This document shows, piece by piece, positions 7,402 through 15,996 of a stretch of DNA of 64,000 nucleotides (its first letter is position 1; each line of letters opens with the position of its first letter). Location: NCBI GenBank assembly GCA_016208685.1, contig JACQXM010000051.1, positions 1 through 64,000 on the forward strand, read 5' to 3'. The notes below the pieces were generated by a model, which did no database searches, was not told the origin of the DNA, and saw only the letters and a list, made by a program, of their open reading frames with translations. This DNA comes from Planctomycetota bacterium (GTDB lineage: Bacteria > Planctomycetota > Phycisphaerae > UBA1845). The position numbers were made by a program, and so were the translations under genes.

Positions 7402-10400
7402 TCAGGGCAGTTCTCGGTTGGCACCGAAGTTGTTTCCGTAAACGATGTAGGCGTCGCCAGCGTTTCGTCGCCGACCCACGGAAGCATCGGTGGCATCCGG
7501 CCCCTGGGGGAAGCTCAGGTCGATGAAATCGGCCTTGGGGTTGCCGATGGCGATGTCGCCGTAGCCGTCGGAATTGATATCGCCGACGAAGGACACCTTG
7601 GTCGGGGCAGCCTCGTTCGGCCTGCCTTTGACATAGGGGCTTACGAATACGATGCCCGGCAGGTCCGCGGAGCCTACCTGTTCGAGGCTCCAGGTGGTGT
7701 TGTACAGGTGCGTCCCGCCGAAAATGAGGTACACGACGCCGACGCGTTCCCGGCCGGCGCGATCCAGGCGGATTTCGCCCGGAGCGGCAATGAGAATGTC
7801 GCCGAAACCGTCCTGGTTGAAATCGCCCGCTGAGCTCACGTCGGTTCCGGCACGATGTCCCACGCCGCTGCCGAAGAACACCACGCCGGGCAGGTCCGTG
7901 GTGGCGACCTGGTCGATGGTGCGATCGCCGTCGCCGGTGACCGTACCAAACAGAATGCCGACGAAGCCGTTGTCCACCAGGTTGCCGCAGCAGTTGCCGA
8001 GTCCATCGCGCAGGCAGCGAATGACCTCTTCGTCCTCGTCATCCAGGCGCGTATCGTTGTTGAAATCGAAGACCTTGCAGGCATCGTCGGTGAAGACTTC
8101 ATCGCCGAAGGTACTGCGGCAGGATGGGAAGGCGTCCAGATCGGCGGTGTCTGTGACGCCGTCGCCGTTGAAGTCGCGGGCGCAGGTGGTGCGGCGCACG
8201 TCGCCGAAGTCGGTGGCAGGGGAGGCAAGGAAGACGTCGTCGATGCGGTCACCGTTGACATCCCGACCGCGGACCTGACGCCAGCCGATGCGGTCGCCCG
8301 GGGTAACGCCGCGGATTCGCAGCATCGGAGAGCGCTGGAGGCGGTCGTTGGCGTCGCGCAGATCGTAGTTGAAGATGGCGCTTTTACCGTACAGGATGTA
8401 CACCGCGCCGGTGTCCACCAGAGCGGAACTGCGGTCGTTGAGCGGGGCGCCGCAGAGGATGTCCTCGCGGCCGTCCTGGTTGAAGTCCCCTGCCGAGCCG
8501 GCGCCACCGAGGTGGTCGGTTACGTTCTCCGCGAACACCTCGAAGGCATCCGCCGGAATGTCATAGTGTCGCGGGGCCACAGGCGGCTGGCAGGAACCGT
8601 AGTTAGGCTGCCCGTGTCCGGGAACCTGCTGGTCGAGGAACGGCTGGGTGGCCGTCCCGTTGGCCTCATCGTTCTTATCCCGCCATTCGCCGGCGTTGTA
8701 GTTCGTTCCGGGAAATACCGCGATGCTGCCGCGGAGGATCGTCGACCCCCGGTGCGTGCCCTGGAACCCGAAGTCCTCGGTAAAATTCTGGAAATCCAGT
8801 TCGTTGCCCGGCGCAGAGATGATGATTTCGTCCAGGCCGTCGTTGTTCAGGTCGCCAATGGAGCCGATGGTCTGGCCCATGAGGTCCTCGCGCGGGGGCT
8901 GATTGAGGCGGCGCGCGTCGACCAGGTCGAACCCGCCCACCACAAACCGAGCGCCGGCGATGCGCCCCGCCTGTCCCGCGTCGTCTCCCGCCGGCTCGGG
9001 CGCGGAGTTGTCGGCGCGGGCGAAGATGGGGGCGCCGCCTCCCTCTTCCAGGCCGCTGGCGTCAAGCAGAAGACCCGTGCGCTCCCCCACCAGCTCCAGG
9101 GACACCACCGTGGATTCCAGCCGGGCGCTGTTGATGTTGGTGCCGTCGTTATCGCGGTTCTGGCTGGAAAGGATGATTCCCATTCCGCCCGCGAAGAAGT
9201 TGGTGTCGGGGTCTGGTCCTCCGTCCTCGGAATCCGTGCGGTTGTTCACGATATTGTCGGGGTAGCAGTCCTCCCCGAAGCCGGCGCCGCTGGTGCGGGT
9301 GTAGGAAATGGTGAGTGTGGGGCGGTCGATGTCCGTGCTGTACTCGCTGGCGCGAACGGAGGCCTCGAACTGCCCCTCGTCGGCACTGGGCACAATGATG
9401 AAGCGCAGTTCGTTGTTGGCGGAGTTCCGCAGCTCGCCGTCCAGGAGCTGCTGCACCAGCGCCGAGACGTCGACCGAGACGGTTTCGGCCTGGGTGGCGG
9501 TGATCGCCCCGATGCCGCCGCCGGTGAGGTCGGCAAGCAGGTAGTCGGCGGCCGTGTCGCCCCGGATTCCGCCCACCGGCTCTCCGCCACCCTTGGCATA
9601 GTTGCTGAAGGTCGTCTGCTGCGTGAAGTTCGTGAGCGACTGGTGCAGCGTGGCATCGGCCCCGATGCGGAACACCCGGAGATCGAGTGACGCGGTCAGG
9701 GATCCCTGCTCCATCGAAGACGCAGCATCCGGGATGGAATCCAGTACATCGGCGAACTTGATGAGCGCCCACTGGCGGCGGTTGACACCATTGTCCTGCC
9801 AGCTCAGTTCGTTCGACGAACCCAGCGCCGTGCCCGGCGTTTCGCTGCTGATGGTGGCGTCCAACACCCCGCGATAGTTGCGATCGAACGTGGGATCTTC
9901 CCCGCCTTCAGTGGTTCGCACTTCACCCTGCCGGATGACCACTTCCACGTCGACGGTGTTCTCGGAAGAGGCGAGGTCCTGGTCGGCGGGGTCGTAGTCG
10001 GTGGTGTCGACGGCGCCGTGTACGTGGGCCATTCCGAAGAGCAGCTCCGGCCGGCCGTCGCCCGTGAGATCGCGGATGAAGCTTACGTCGGTAATGCCGT
10101 CGCTGCGCGGCGACGGGTCGGCGATCAGGCGGTCGCGAATGGGCGGCCCTTCGAAGACCACGCCGCTGATGGTCGCCCCGATGGAGGCGACGGAAATGGC
10201 GCCGCCGAACCGCTGTCGCGGGCGCCCGTACACGCCGTACGCCTCGCCCACCAACCCGAAGTTTCGCGGGTTGCCATACTGCGCCACGAGCACGAAGTCC
10301 GCGGTGTTGTCGGCGTCGAAATCGCCCACGTTGGCGACGGTCGAACCCAGGCTGGCGCCCGGCGTCGTACCGTAGAAGCGAGCGCCGGACTTGGTCCGCC

Positions 10401-11334
10401 CGATGTCGAACAGATCCACCAGCCCCGAGGCCAGTTCTACGACGCTGATGGTACCCGTGGCATACTGGTGCACTCGGGGATTTGTCAGGTCGTCCACCGT
10501 CGCACGGATGAAGTAGGGTTCGCCGTTGGGGCGGGGCGGCACGGTCGCCAGGTCGATCGTGATATCGAACACCTGGGCTTCGGCCGTACCCGAGGGCAGG
10601 TCGCTTTCGCGCAGCAATATGATCTCGTCGGCATCGGGGTTGGCGGGATCGTCATTGTTGGGGTTCTGATCGCGGTCCAGTAGGATATACAGGGTAATCG
10701 TGCTGTCGCTGTCGAACGGGCGGGTGGCGTCTGGCGGCAGAGCCGTCGGCTGCACGGACACGCGAATCTGGTCGTCTTGTGCCACGCTGAGGTTGAACGC
10801 CGGCTCGGTGACGAACACGGTGGGCGGCCGGGTCGGCGGCCCCTGGCCCGGCTCAACGATGGTGATGATCGCAGGCGGGGACCCCGTGGTGCCGGCGGCC
10901 TCGGCGAAGGCCGTGACCGGCGGGTTCTCATCGTCGTCGATGGTTCCGAAGAGGTGGTACGTGCCCAGGGGGATGAGCCGTGTGCCGATGGTGATCGAAT
11001 CCACGCCGAGCGTGTCATTCTCCGGAATCTGATTGACCAGCGGGATGACGTTGTTGGTCGCGGTGTTCACCAGTGAAAACGAGATCAGGGCGTCCGAATC
11101 CAGGTCGCTGTCGGTCCAGCGGATGAGGAAGTTGCTGCCCTGGTCGATGGTGAGGTTGTCGATCGGTTCCTCGATCTCCAGGCTGGGCGGGTCGTTGGTG
11201 CCCACCTCAGCGCCGCGGACGAGAAAGGGCGTGGGCGCCGTGGTGCACGAAGTGCCGGCCACCGCCAGAAGACCGGCCGCCAGCAGGGCACGCAGCCCGC
11301 TCGTCCACTCATCGCGCTGCACCGTCTTGACCAT
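7402..11334 (-). CDS. Large FG-GAP/VCBS-repeat surface lipoprotein with internal EF-hand insert
   Basis: 1310 residues from the ATG at 11334, which follows AAAGGGAG at a good distance. The N-terminus (MVKTVQRDEW..., hydrophobic LLAAGLLAVAG, then TSCTT) looks like a lipoprotein signal with a loose lipobox. Two Ig/cadherin-like segments follow (about 60-330). FG-GAP/VCBS calcium-type repeats are spread along the rest: VGDFDADNTADFVLVA near 340, IGDLNNDGLDEIIISAP near 830, AGDFNQDGREDILCGAP near 950, AGDFNQDGFGDILIAAP near 1175 and VGDINSDGYGDIAIGNP near 1255. Between about 480 and 690 lies a jelly-roll-like domain resembling the DNRLRE family. A dockerin-like pair (DFNGDGVTDTADLDAF ... DFNNDTRLDDEDEE) is embedded near 1050-1105. 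Probable role: calcium-stabilised surface adhesion or scaffolding. Confidence 0.85.
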   Translation of the reverse strand: MVKTVQRDEWTSGLRALLAAGLLAVAGTSCTTAPTPFLVRGAEVGTNDPPSLEIEEPIDNLTIDQGSNFLIRWTDSDLDSDALISFSLVNTATNNVIPLVNQIPENDTLGVDSITIGTRLIPLGTYHLFGTIDDDENPPVTAFAEAAGTTGSPPAIITIVEPGQGPPTRPPTVFVTEPAFNLSVAQDDQIRVSVQPTALPPDATRPFDSDSTITLYILLDRDQNPNNDDPANPDADEIILLRESDLPSGTAEAQVFDITIDLATVPPRPNGEPYFIRATVDDLTNPRVHQYATGTISVVELASGLVDLFDIGRTKSGARFYGTTPGASLGSTVANVGDFDADNTADFVLVAQYGNPRNFGLVGEAYGVYGRPRQRFGGAISVASIGATISGVVFEGPPIRDRLIADPSPRSDGITDVSFIRDLTGDGRPELLFGMAHVHGAVDTTDYDPADQDLASSENTVDVEVVIRQGEVRTTEGGEDPTFDRNYRGVLDATISSETPGTALGSSNELSWQDNGVNRRQWALIKFADVLDSIPDAASSMEQGSLTASLDLRVFRIGADATLHQSLTNFTQQTTFSNYAKGGGEPVGGIRGDTAADYLLADLTGGGIGAITATQAETVSVDVSALVQQLLDGELRNSANNELRFIIVPSADEGQFEASVRASEYSTDIDRPTLTISYTRTSGAGFGEDCYPDNIVNNRTDSEDGGPDPDTNFFAGGMGIILSSQNRDNDGTNINSARLESTVVSLELVGERTGLLLDASGLEEGGGAPIFARADNSAPEPAGDDAGQAGRIAGARFVVGGFDLVDARRLNQPPREDLMGQTIGSIGDLNNDGLDEIIISAPGNELDFQNFTEDFGFQGTHRGSTILRGSIAVFPGTNYNAGEWRDKNDEANGTATQPFLDQQVPGHGQPNYGSCQPPVAPRHYDIPADAFEVFAENVTDHLGGAGSAGDFNQDGREDILCGAPLNDRSSALVDTGAVYILYGKSAIFNYDLRDANDRLQRSPMLRIRGVTPGDRIGWRQVRGRDVNGDRIDDVFLASPATDFGDVRRTTCARDFNGDGVTDTADLDAFPSCRSTFGDEVFTDDACKVFDFNNDTRLDDEDEEVIRCLRDGLGNCCGNLVDNGFVGILFGTVTGDGDRTIDQVATTDLPGVVFFGSGVGHRAGTDVSSAGDFNQDGFGDILIAAPGEIRLDRAGRERVGVVYLIFGGTHLYNTTWSLEQVGSADLPGIVFVSPYVKGRPNEAAPTKVSFVGDINSDGYGDIAIGNPKADFIDLSFPQGPDATDASVGRRRNAGDAYIVYGNNFGANRELP

Positions 11335-11864
11335 GGGGCAAACTCCCTTTCCGGCTGCGGTCCGGGAACCCTGCCGCCAACGCCGCCACCGAGCCGGACG
11401 GATTAACTGAACAACATCCAGGGTGGGCACTCGGCGGATCGCTGCCCCAACCCGCCGCGGCTTGCGTAGGGTTCCATCATCCGCAGGCCATGATAAAGTC
11501 GGCGCAGATGTCCCGTCAAGGATGGCCGCGGCGCCACACAGCCGCGGCAGACCGAGGCGAACTGCCCGCGTTGACCTGCGGCGCGCGGGGTCCTATAGTG
11601 CCTTTTCGAACTTGGCCTAGAGCAGGAACTCCGTAGGCGCGTGGCGGTGGCGATCACCGGGCGGCGGGCGCGCCAGGAGGTTGCCGTGCCCGTAGCGAGC
11701 GTGCCCCTGTGTCCAGGCCGCCCGACGTGCAGCGCGACGGGCGTACACGCGCCGTGGTCCGGTGTGGCGGCGCCCCGCCGGCGGGGAGTGCTCGTCGGGT
11801 CGGCGGCACGGCCGGTCCCGCGTTTGGTTCCAACGGTCTTCACAGCCCAGAAGGAGAGAGAGAA
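11335..11864. other. 530 bp divergent intergenic region, no gene seen
   Basis: Separates the minus-strand FG-GAP gene from plus-strand tpx, so both promoters should lie here. I see no supported open frame and no clear repeat. Confidence 0.5.
11851..11856 (+). promoter_or_regulatory. Shine-Dalgarno deciding the tpx start
   Basis: AAGGAG lies 8 bases before the ATG at 11865. The frame is open further upstream, but this site and the family length both select 11865. Confidence 0.75.
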
Positions 11865-12374
11865 ATGGCAAGGCAATGCACGCTAAAGGGGAAACCCCTG
11901 AGGCTGGATGGTCCGCAGCTCAAGCCCGGTGACAAAGCACCGGACGCCACCTTGAAAAAGAGCCTGGTCGATTCCATCGCCATCAGCGCCACGCACGGGA
12001 AAACGCGCATTTTCAGCGTCGTGCCGTCCCTGGACACGCCGGTGTGCGCCCTACAGACCAAGCGCTTCAACGAGGAAGCCGCGAAACTCGCCAACGTCGA
12101 TTTCTTCACCATCAGCGCCGACCTGCCCACGGCCCAGGCTCGTTTCTGCGGCGCCGAGAACATCAACCGCGAGCGGCTTCAGGTGCTCAGCGATCACCTG
12201 GATACCAGCTTCGGCCGCGCGTACGGCACGCTCATTCCCGACCTGCGGGTGGAATGCCGCGCCGTGTTCGTCGTGGATAAGACGGGCGTCATCCGCCACG
12301 CGGAGTATGTGCCCGAAGTCGCCGACCATCCGAACTACGACGCCGCGCTGGCCTGTGCCCGGCAACTGGCATAG
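11865..12374 (+). CDS. tpx: Thiol peroxidase (atypical 2-Cys peroxiredoxin)
   Basis: 169 residues, almost exactly the length of E. coli Tpx. It reduces hydroperoxides, using thioredoxin as donor in the family, in cytoplasm or periplasm. PSLDTPVCALQTKRF holds the peroxidatic Cys61 and ARFCGAEN the resolving Cys95; both numbers coincide with the E. coli enzyme. GKPLRLDGPQLKPGDKAPD is the usual Tpx opening. A Cys at residue 5 is extra. It stands alone between a surface-protein gene and tsaD, with 276 bp of repeat-bearing DNA after it. Confidence 0.95.
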   Translation: MARQCTLKGKPLRLDGPQLKPGDKAPDATLKKSLVDSIAISATHGKTRIFSVVPSLDTPVCALQTKRFNEEAAKLANVDFFTISADLPTAQARFCGAENINRERLQVLSDHLDTSFGRAYGTLIPDLRVECRAVFVVDKTGVIRHAEYVPEVADHPNYDAALACARQLA

Positions 12375-12408
12375 CCGCCCGCTGCGAAACGCCGGGACGA
12401 GGGTGTGG

Positions 12409-12427
12409 CACGCGCATCTTGCCCGTG
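12409..12427. repeat. Palindrome CACGCGCATCTTGCCCGTG (second copy)
   Basis: Differs from 7064-7082 by one base in the left arm. It lies 35 bp after the tpx stop and is not followed by a T-run, so it is more likely a member of the dispersed family than a terminator. Confidence 0.65.
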
Positions 12428-12650
12428 TGATCATCGGCCGGAAGCCCATGTCGGGGGTTTCGCCGCAGACTGGTGGGGGTAAGGCCCCGGCGGTCCGCGT
12501 CCAGGCTCCGTCGCCGGCCGAGAAAGGCGCCGGTGCTCACTCCGGTGGGAAGGCTCGCGCCGGCGCGGACCCAGGTTCGGCGCGCCCGGGCGGGCCGGAG
12601 CGTCATGGGTGCCCGGCTTTGCGCCGCTGCGCCCGCACGCGCCAAGTTCC

Positions 12651-13685
12651 ATGACTACTATTCTGGGCATTGAGACTTCCTGTGACGAAACCTCCGCCGC
12701 GATCGTGATCGACGGTGTGGAGGTGCGGAGCAACGTCGTCGCCTCGCAGGTGGACCTGCACCGCAAGTACGGCGGCGTCGTGCCCGAAATCGCGTCGCGC
12801 GCGCACATCGAACGTCTTGACGCGGTCATCCAGGAAGCACTCGACGGGGCAGGCGTCGCGCCGGCGGAGATCGGCGCCATCGCGGTCACCAACCGTCCGG
12901 GGCTGGTGCCCGCCCTGCTCATCGGGGTTACGGCGGCCAAGACGCTTTCCTGGGCGTGGGGAAGGCCGCTGGTCGCCGTCGACCACATCCAGGCGCATGC
13001 CTACAGCCCGGCCATCGGACTTTCTGACCCGCCCTGGCCCGCCATCGGGCTGATCGTGTCCGGCGGGCACACATCGCTCTTCTCCATTGCCGGGCCCTGT
13101 GAAATTGAGCTTCTGGGGGCCACCACCGATGACGCCGCCGGCGAGGCCTTTGACAAGGTCGCCACCATCCTGGGGTTGGGATACCCCGGCGGGCCGGAGA
13201 TCGAGAAGTCGGCGCGGGCCGGCAACCCTCGGGCCGTCGATTTCCCGCGCACCATGCTGGGTCCGGATTCGCTGGACTTCTCCTTCTCCGGCATCAAGAC
13301 GGCAGTTCTCTACCATGTGCATGGTCAGGGGCGCACCAGCGGCGGCCTGGAGCGGCTCTCACCGGCGCAGCTCGCCGACATCGCCGCCAGCTTCCAGCAG
13401 GCGGTCATCGACGTGCTGATTCGCAAGACCATGTTGGCGGCAACGCGCAGCGGGATTTCGACCGTCGTACTCGGCGGCGGGGTGGCGGCGAATCGAACCT
13501 TGCGTTCGGCGCTGGAGGCGGCGTGCGTGTCCCGCGATCTTTCGTTCCATGCCGCCTCGCCGGCGTATTGCACCGACAACGCTGCCATGATCGCGGCACT
13601 GGGATACCACCGTTTCACGGCCGGCCATCTTGCTACTCTCGACTTGGACGCTTACTCGCAGGGCCAGGCGCTGGCACGAGCGTAG
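12651..13685 (+). CDS. tsaD: tRNA N6-adenosine threonylcarbamoyltransferase TsaD
   Basis: 344 residues starting at the ATG of MTTILGIETSCDETSAA, the diagnostic N-terminus; 14 upstream codons are open but not conserved. TsaD transfers threonylcarbamoyl from TC-AMP to A37 of ANN-decoding tRNAs with TsaB and TsaE. The metal-binding HxxxH is DHIQAHAYSP (His112, His116). SGGHTSLF, GGVAANRTLR and a late metal-binding Asp in TDNAAMIAALG are all present. No tsaB or tsaE is in the window. Confidence 0.96.
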   Translation: MTTILGIETSCDETSAAIVIDGVEVRSNVVASQVDLHRKYGGVVPEIASRAHIERLDAVIQEALDGAGVAPAEIGAIAVTNRPGLVPALLIGVTAAKTLSWAWGRPLVAVDHIQAHAYSPAIGLSDPPWPAIGLIVSGGHTSLFSIAGPCEIELLGATTDDAAGEAFDKVATILGLGYPGGPEIEKSARAGNPRAVDFPRTMLGPDSLDFSFSGIKTAVLYHVHGQGRTSGGLERLSPAQLADIAASFQQAVIDVLIRKTMLAATRSGISTVVLGGGVAANRTLRSALEAACVSRDLSFHAASPAYCTDNAAMIAALGYHRFTAGHLATLDLDAYSQGQALARA

Positions 13686-13878
13686 ACCTGGAGTTTCTCA
13701 CTCTGGAGCCGCGGGCATCCGATTCGACGGTGAGTCGCCACGGTTGTGCCTTCGAGCCTTCGTCTCGCTCCGGCATCCGCTTGACAACGGCCTGCGGGCC
13801 CGCTACCGAATGCCGCAGCCGGGCGGCGTTCGCCCGGTCGTGTCGATGCGTCTCAAGACCAACGAAAGGAGCGTCATC

Positions 13879-14202
13879 ATGTCCAGAACGCGCGAATTCG
13901 GTGTCGTGAGCGTCGCGGTGTTGTTCGGGGTCCTCGGTCTGGCTCTGCTGCTGAGCCCGGGGTTCTCGGCGTTGCTCAAGGGCGATGCGCCGGCGGCCGT
14001 CGCGGCGGCGGACGAGGCCGGCGAGTGCCTGACCAGCGACGCCGCGGCGGCGGAGGCATCCGGCGCCGCGTCCGCCGCCAAGCCCTGCCGGCCCTGCAAG
14101 GACCGGCCCTGGTGCGAGTGCACCTACCAGGGAGCGCACCGCATTTCGTGCGACCCCTGCTGCTATCAGGACTACGCCGGGCAGATCACCTGCTTTGACT
14201 AG
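13879..14202 (+). CDS. Small exported cysteine-rich protein, unknown function
   Basis: 107 residues from an ATG preceded by AAAGGAG at 13864-13870. One hydrophobic helix (about 8-31, VVSVAVLFGVLGLALLLSPG) serves as signal or anchor. An Ala/Asp/Glu-rich linker follows, then a compact tail with most of the nine cysteines, in the order ECL, PCRPCK, WCECTY, SCDPCCY, TCFD. The pattern suggests a disulfide-stabilised or metal-binding mini-domain outside the cytoplasm. I do not recognise a family. It is separate from tsaD (193 bp gap) and convergent with the next gene. Confidence 0.72.
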   Translation: MSRTREFGVVSVAVLFGVLGLALLLSPGFSALLKGDAPAAVAAADEAGECLTSDAAAAEASGAASAAKPCRPCKDRPWCECTYQGAHRISCDPCCYQDYAGQITCFD

Positions 14203-14374
14203 ATGACCGCGCGCGATCCTGTGCAACGCCGCACGGTTTCGTCCGCTCCCGTCCCACGGTCGCGGATTTGTTCCTGCGGCGCTGGGTCGCGCACCTCGTT
14301 TCAGAAACACCACGCGGCGGTTCGCCACTCCGGGCTCGGCCGCGGGGCCGTCCGACCGGAGCCGTTCCGAATTC

Positions 14375-15532
14375 TCATGGGGACGGCTCCGTTAGACTGT
14401 CGTTTTCCGGGGCGCCGCTTCCGGGATCCTCGGCGAGCAGCGCCCGCACGTAATCGGCCACGTCCGCGTTGAACCCGACAACGTGCCGCAACACACCCCG
14501 GCGATCGACCAGATAGTGCGCGTGCGTGTTCAGCGTGCCGATGAAGGGTAGAACGTCGCGGTTGAGCCGGTCGTCGAACACGTACACGGGCCAGGGCGGC
14601 ACGGGCTTGTCGGGCACGGCCGCGAGTTCCGCCCCGTCCGGCCAGTTGATCTGTACGATCTCCAATTCCTCCGCCCCTTCGTACAGTTCCGCCAGGGCTC
14701 GCGCGTCCACGTCGTGCATACTCGACGCCACGCGCAGGACGAACACGCTGCCCACGTAATCCCGCGAACGGACGGTCTCCACCGGAGCTACGCGATACTC
14801 GAAATCGAAGGGGCGCCCCACGCCCAGCGCCCGCTGGACGGCGGCGCGCATGTCGCGCGTGGTGCGCAGCGCGGGATACTCCCGTTCCATCCACGCCAGC
14901 CGCCGCTGCGCCGCATCGAGTTCGTGAAGTTCAAGATACCGTTCGATGAGATAGCGATAGACCAACGGCCGGCGATCACGGCAACCGTCCTCGGCCGCGC
15001 CGAAGCGGTGAAGAAAGGCCTCGTAACGCCGGATTTCCTCCGCCAGCCGTGTGGCGGAAGGCAAACCCCGCTCCCGGGCGGCGAGCGAGAACGCGAGCAC
15101 CGCCGAGAAAGCGCTCTCTCTCGCCAGCCACTCCGAGGGCCGTTCCCGCTCCATCCCATCCGTCAATCGCAGAAGCTCGTTGAGGTAGTCCGATGAGCCC
15201 CACGCCAGGTTTCCCAGGGCGTGCAGCTTGGTGACCAGCACTTCGTCGCGGTGCTCTGTGTCGGGGAAGCGAGCGAGCAGCGCGTCGGCATAGGCCACGA
15301 TGCGTTCGCGGTCGTTCCAGCGGCCGGTGCTGCTGCTTCCCGCCCCTCCGCCGACACGATCATCAAGGTCGCGGATTGCCTCGATGAGCGAGGCCTCCGA
15401 GGCGTCGTCAGGAATGTCCGCCTGCAATGCCGCCGCCGGGGTCGCAGGCCGCGAGGCGTCAGAGCTCTCTTGACCTGTGGCCGGCAGCGACAAACACGTG
15501 CCGAGGACGCATAACCAGCGACATGGCCGCAT
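14375..15532 (-). CDS. Exported protein with thioredoxin-fold-like C-terminal domain lacking CxxC
   Basis: 385 residues. The ATG follows GGAGCG. A signal peptide (CVLGTCLSLPATG) leads into a helical region rich in Arg and Glu (about 45-235) that resembles TPR-like helical hairpins. From about 255 the pattern GSVFVLRVASS..., ELEIVQINW..., WPVYVFDD..., HAHYLVDRRGVLRHVVGF follows the strand order of a TlpA/AhpC-type redoxin: beta strand, helix, IV.INW.D, then YLVD..G.... The position where CxxC would sit reads VASSMHDVD, with no cysteine, so redox catalysis is unlikely. It is probably a structural or binding protein in the cell envelope. The C-terminal domain call is an inference from pattern only. 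Confidence 0.65.
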   Translation of the reverse strand: MRPCRWLCVLGTCLSLPATGQESSDASRPATPAAALQADIPDDASEASLIEAIRDLDDRVGGGAGSSSTGRWNDRERIVAYADALLARFPDTEHRDEVLVTKLHALGNLAWGSSDYLNELLRLTDGMERERPSEWLARESAFSAVLAFSLAARERGLPSATRLAEEIRRYEAFLHRFGAAEDGCRDRRPLVYRYLIERYLELHELDAAQRRLAWMEREYPALRTTRDMRAAVQRALGVGRPFDFEYRVAPVETVRSRDYVGSVFVLRVASSMHDVDARALAELYEGAEELEIVQINWPDGAELAAVPDKPVPPWPVYVFDDRLNRDVLPFIGTLNTHAHYLVDRRGVLRHVVGFNADVADYVRALLAEDPGSGAPENDSLTEPSP

Positions 15533-15996
15533 ACCACGCTCCGGGAGAAGGGTCGTTGCTCAATGGCGCTTTGTGCCGGCGGATTATAGCCGAGAGTCGG
15601 GCGCGGCGCGCGGCACCCGTTCGTGGGGCAACCGCGTACTCCGGACGCACGTCAGACCCCTGGCCTGCCCACGCATCCCACCTGCGCGCCGTGGCGCCTC
15701 ACGCCAAGGCGTACCCACCTGCCAACGGGTTCCGCGTAAGCGATCCGCACTGATCTTATTACACTTTCGCAGTATCTCGGGCGATGGCGTGGCCCCGAGA
15801 GGGGAGCCACATGAGCCCGTCGCCCTGCCGCCCGGCGTTTGGATGGAACTGGTGTGCCATCCCGCGTGTGCCCGTGCGTGCGAGGCGCCGAGGCCCGGCT
15901 TGCCCGGCCGGGAGGGTTCACTTAGAGTCGCCGCAACGAAATCGGGCCCCGCGCCCGGGGTTTGAAATAAACGAACAGCGAGCCAGAGGACGGTTT
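15533..15996. other. 464 bp divergent intergenic region, no gene seen
   Basis: Lies between a minus-strand gene and the plus-strand GTPase gene and should carry both promoters. The frames here lack ribosome binding sites and domain signatures. I see no structured repeat. Confidence 0.45.

Noticed and set aside
7855..9690. 611-residue plus-strand open frame
   Set aside because: Shadow of the FG-GAP gene; Val/Ala/Gly/Asp/Arg bias and no motif.
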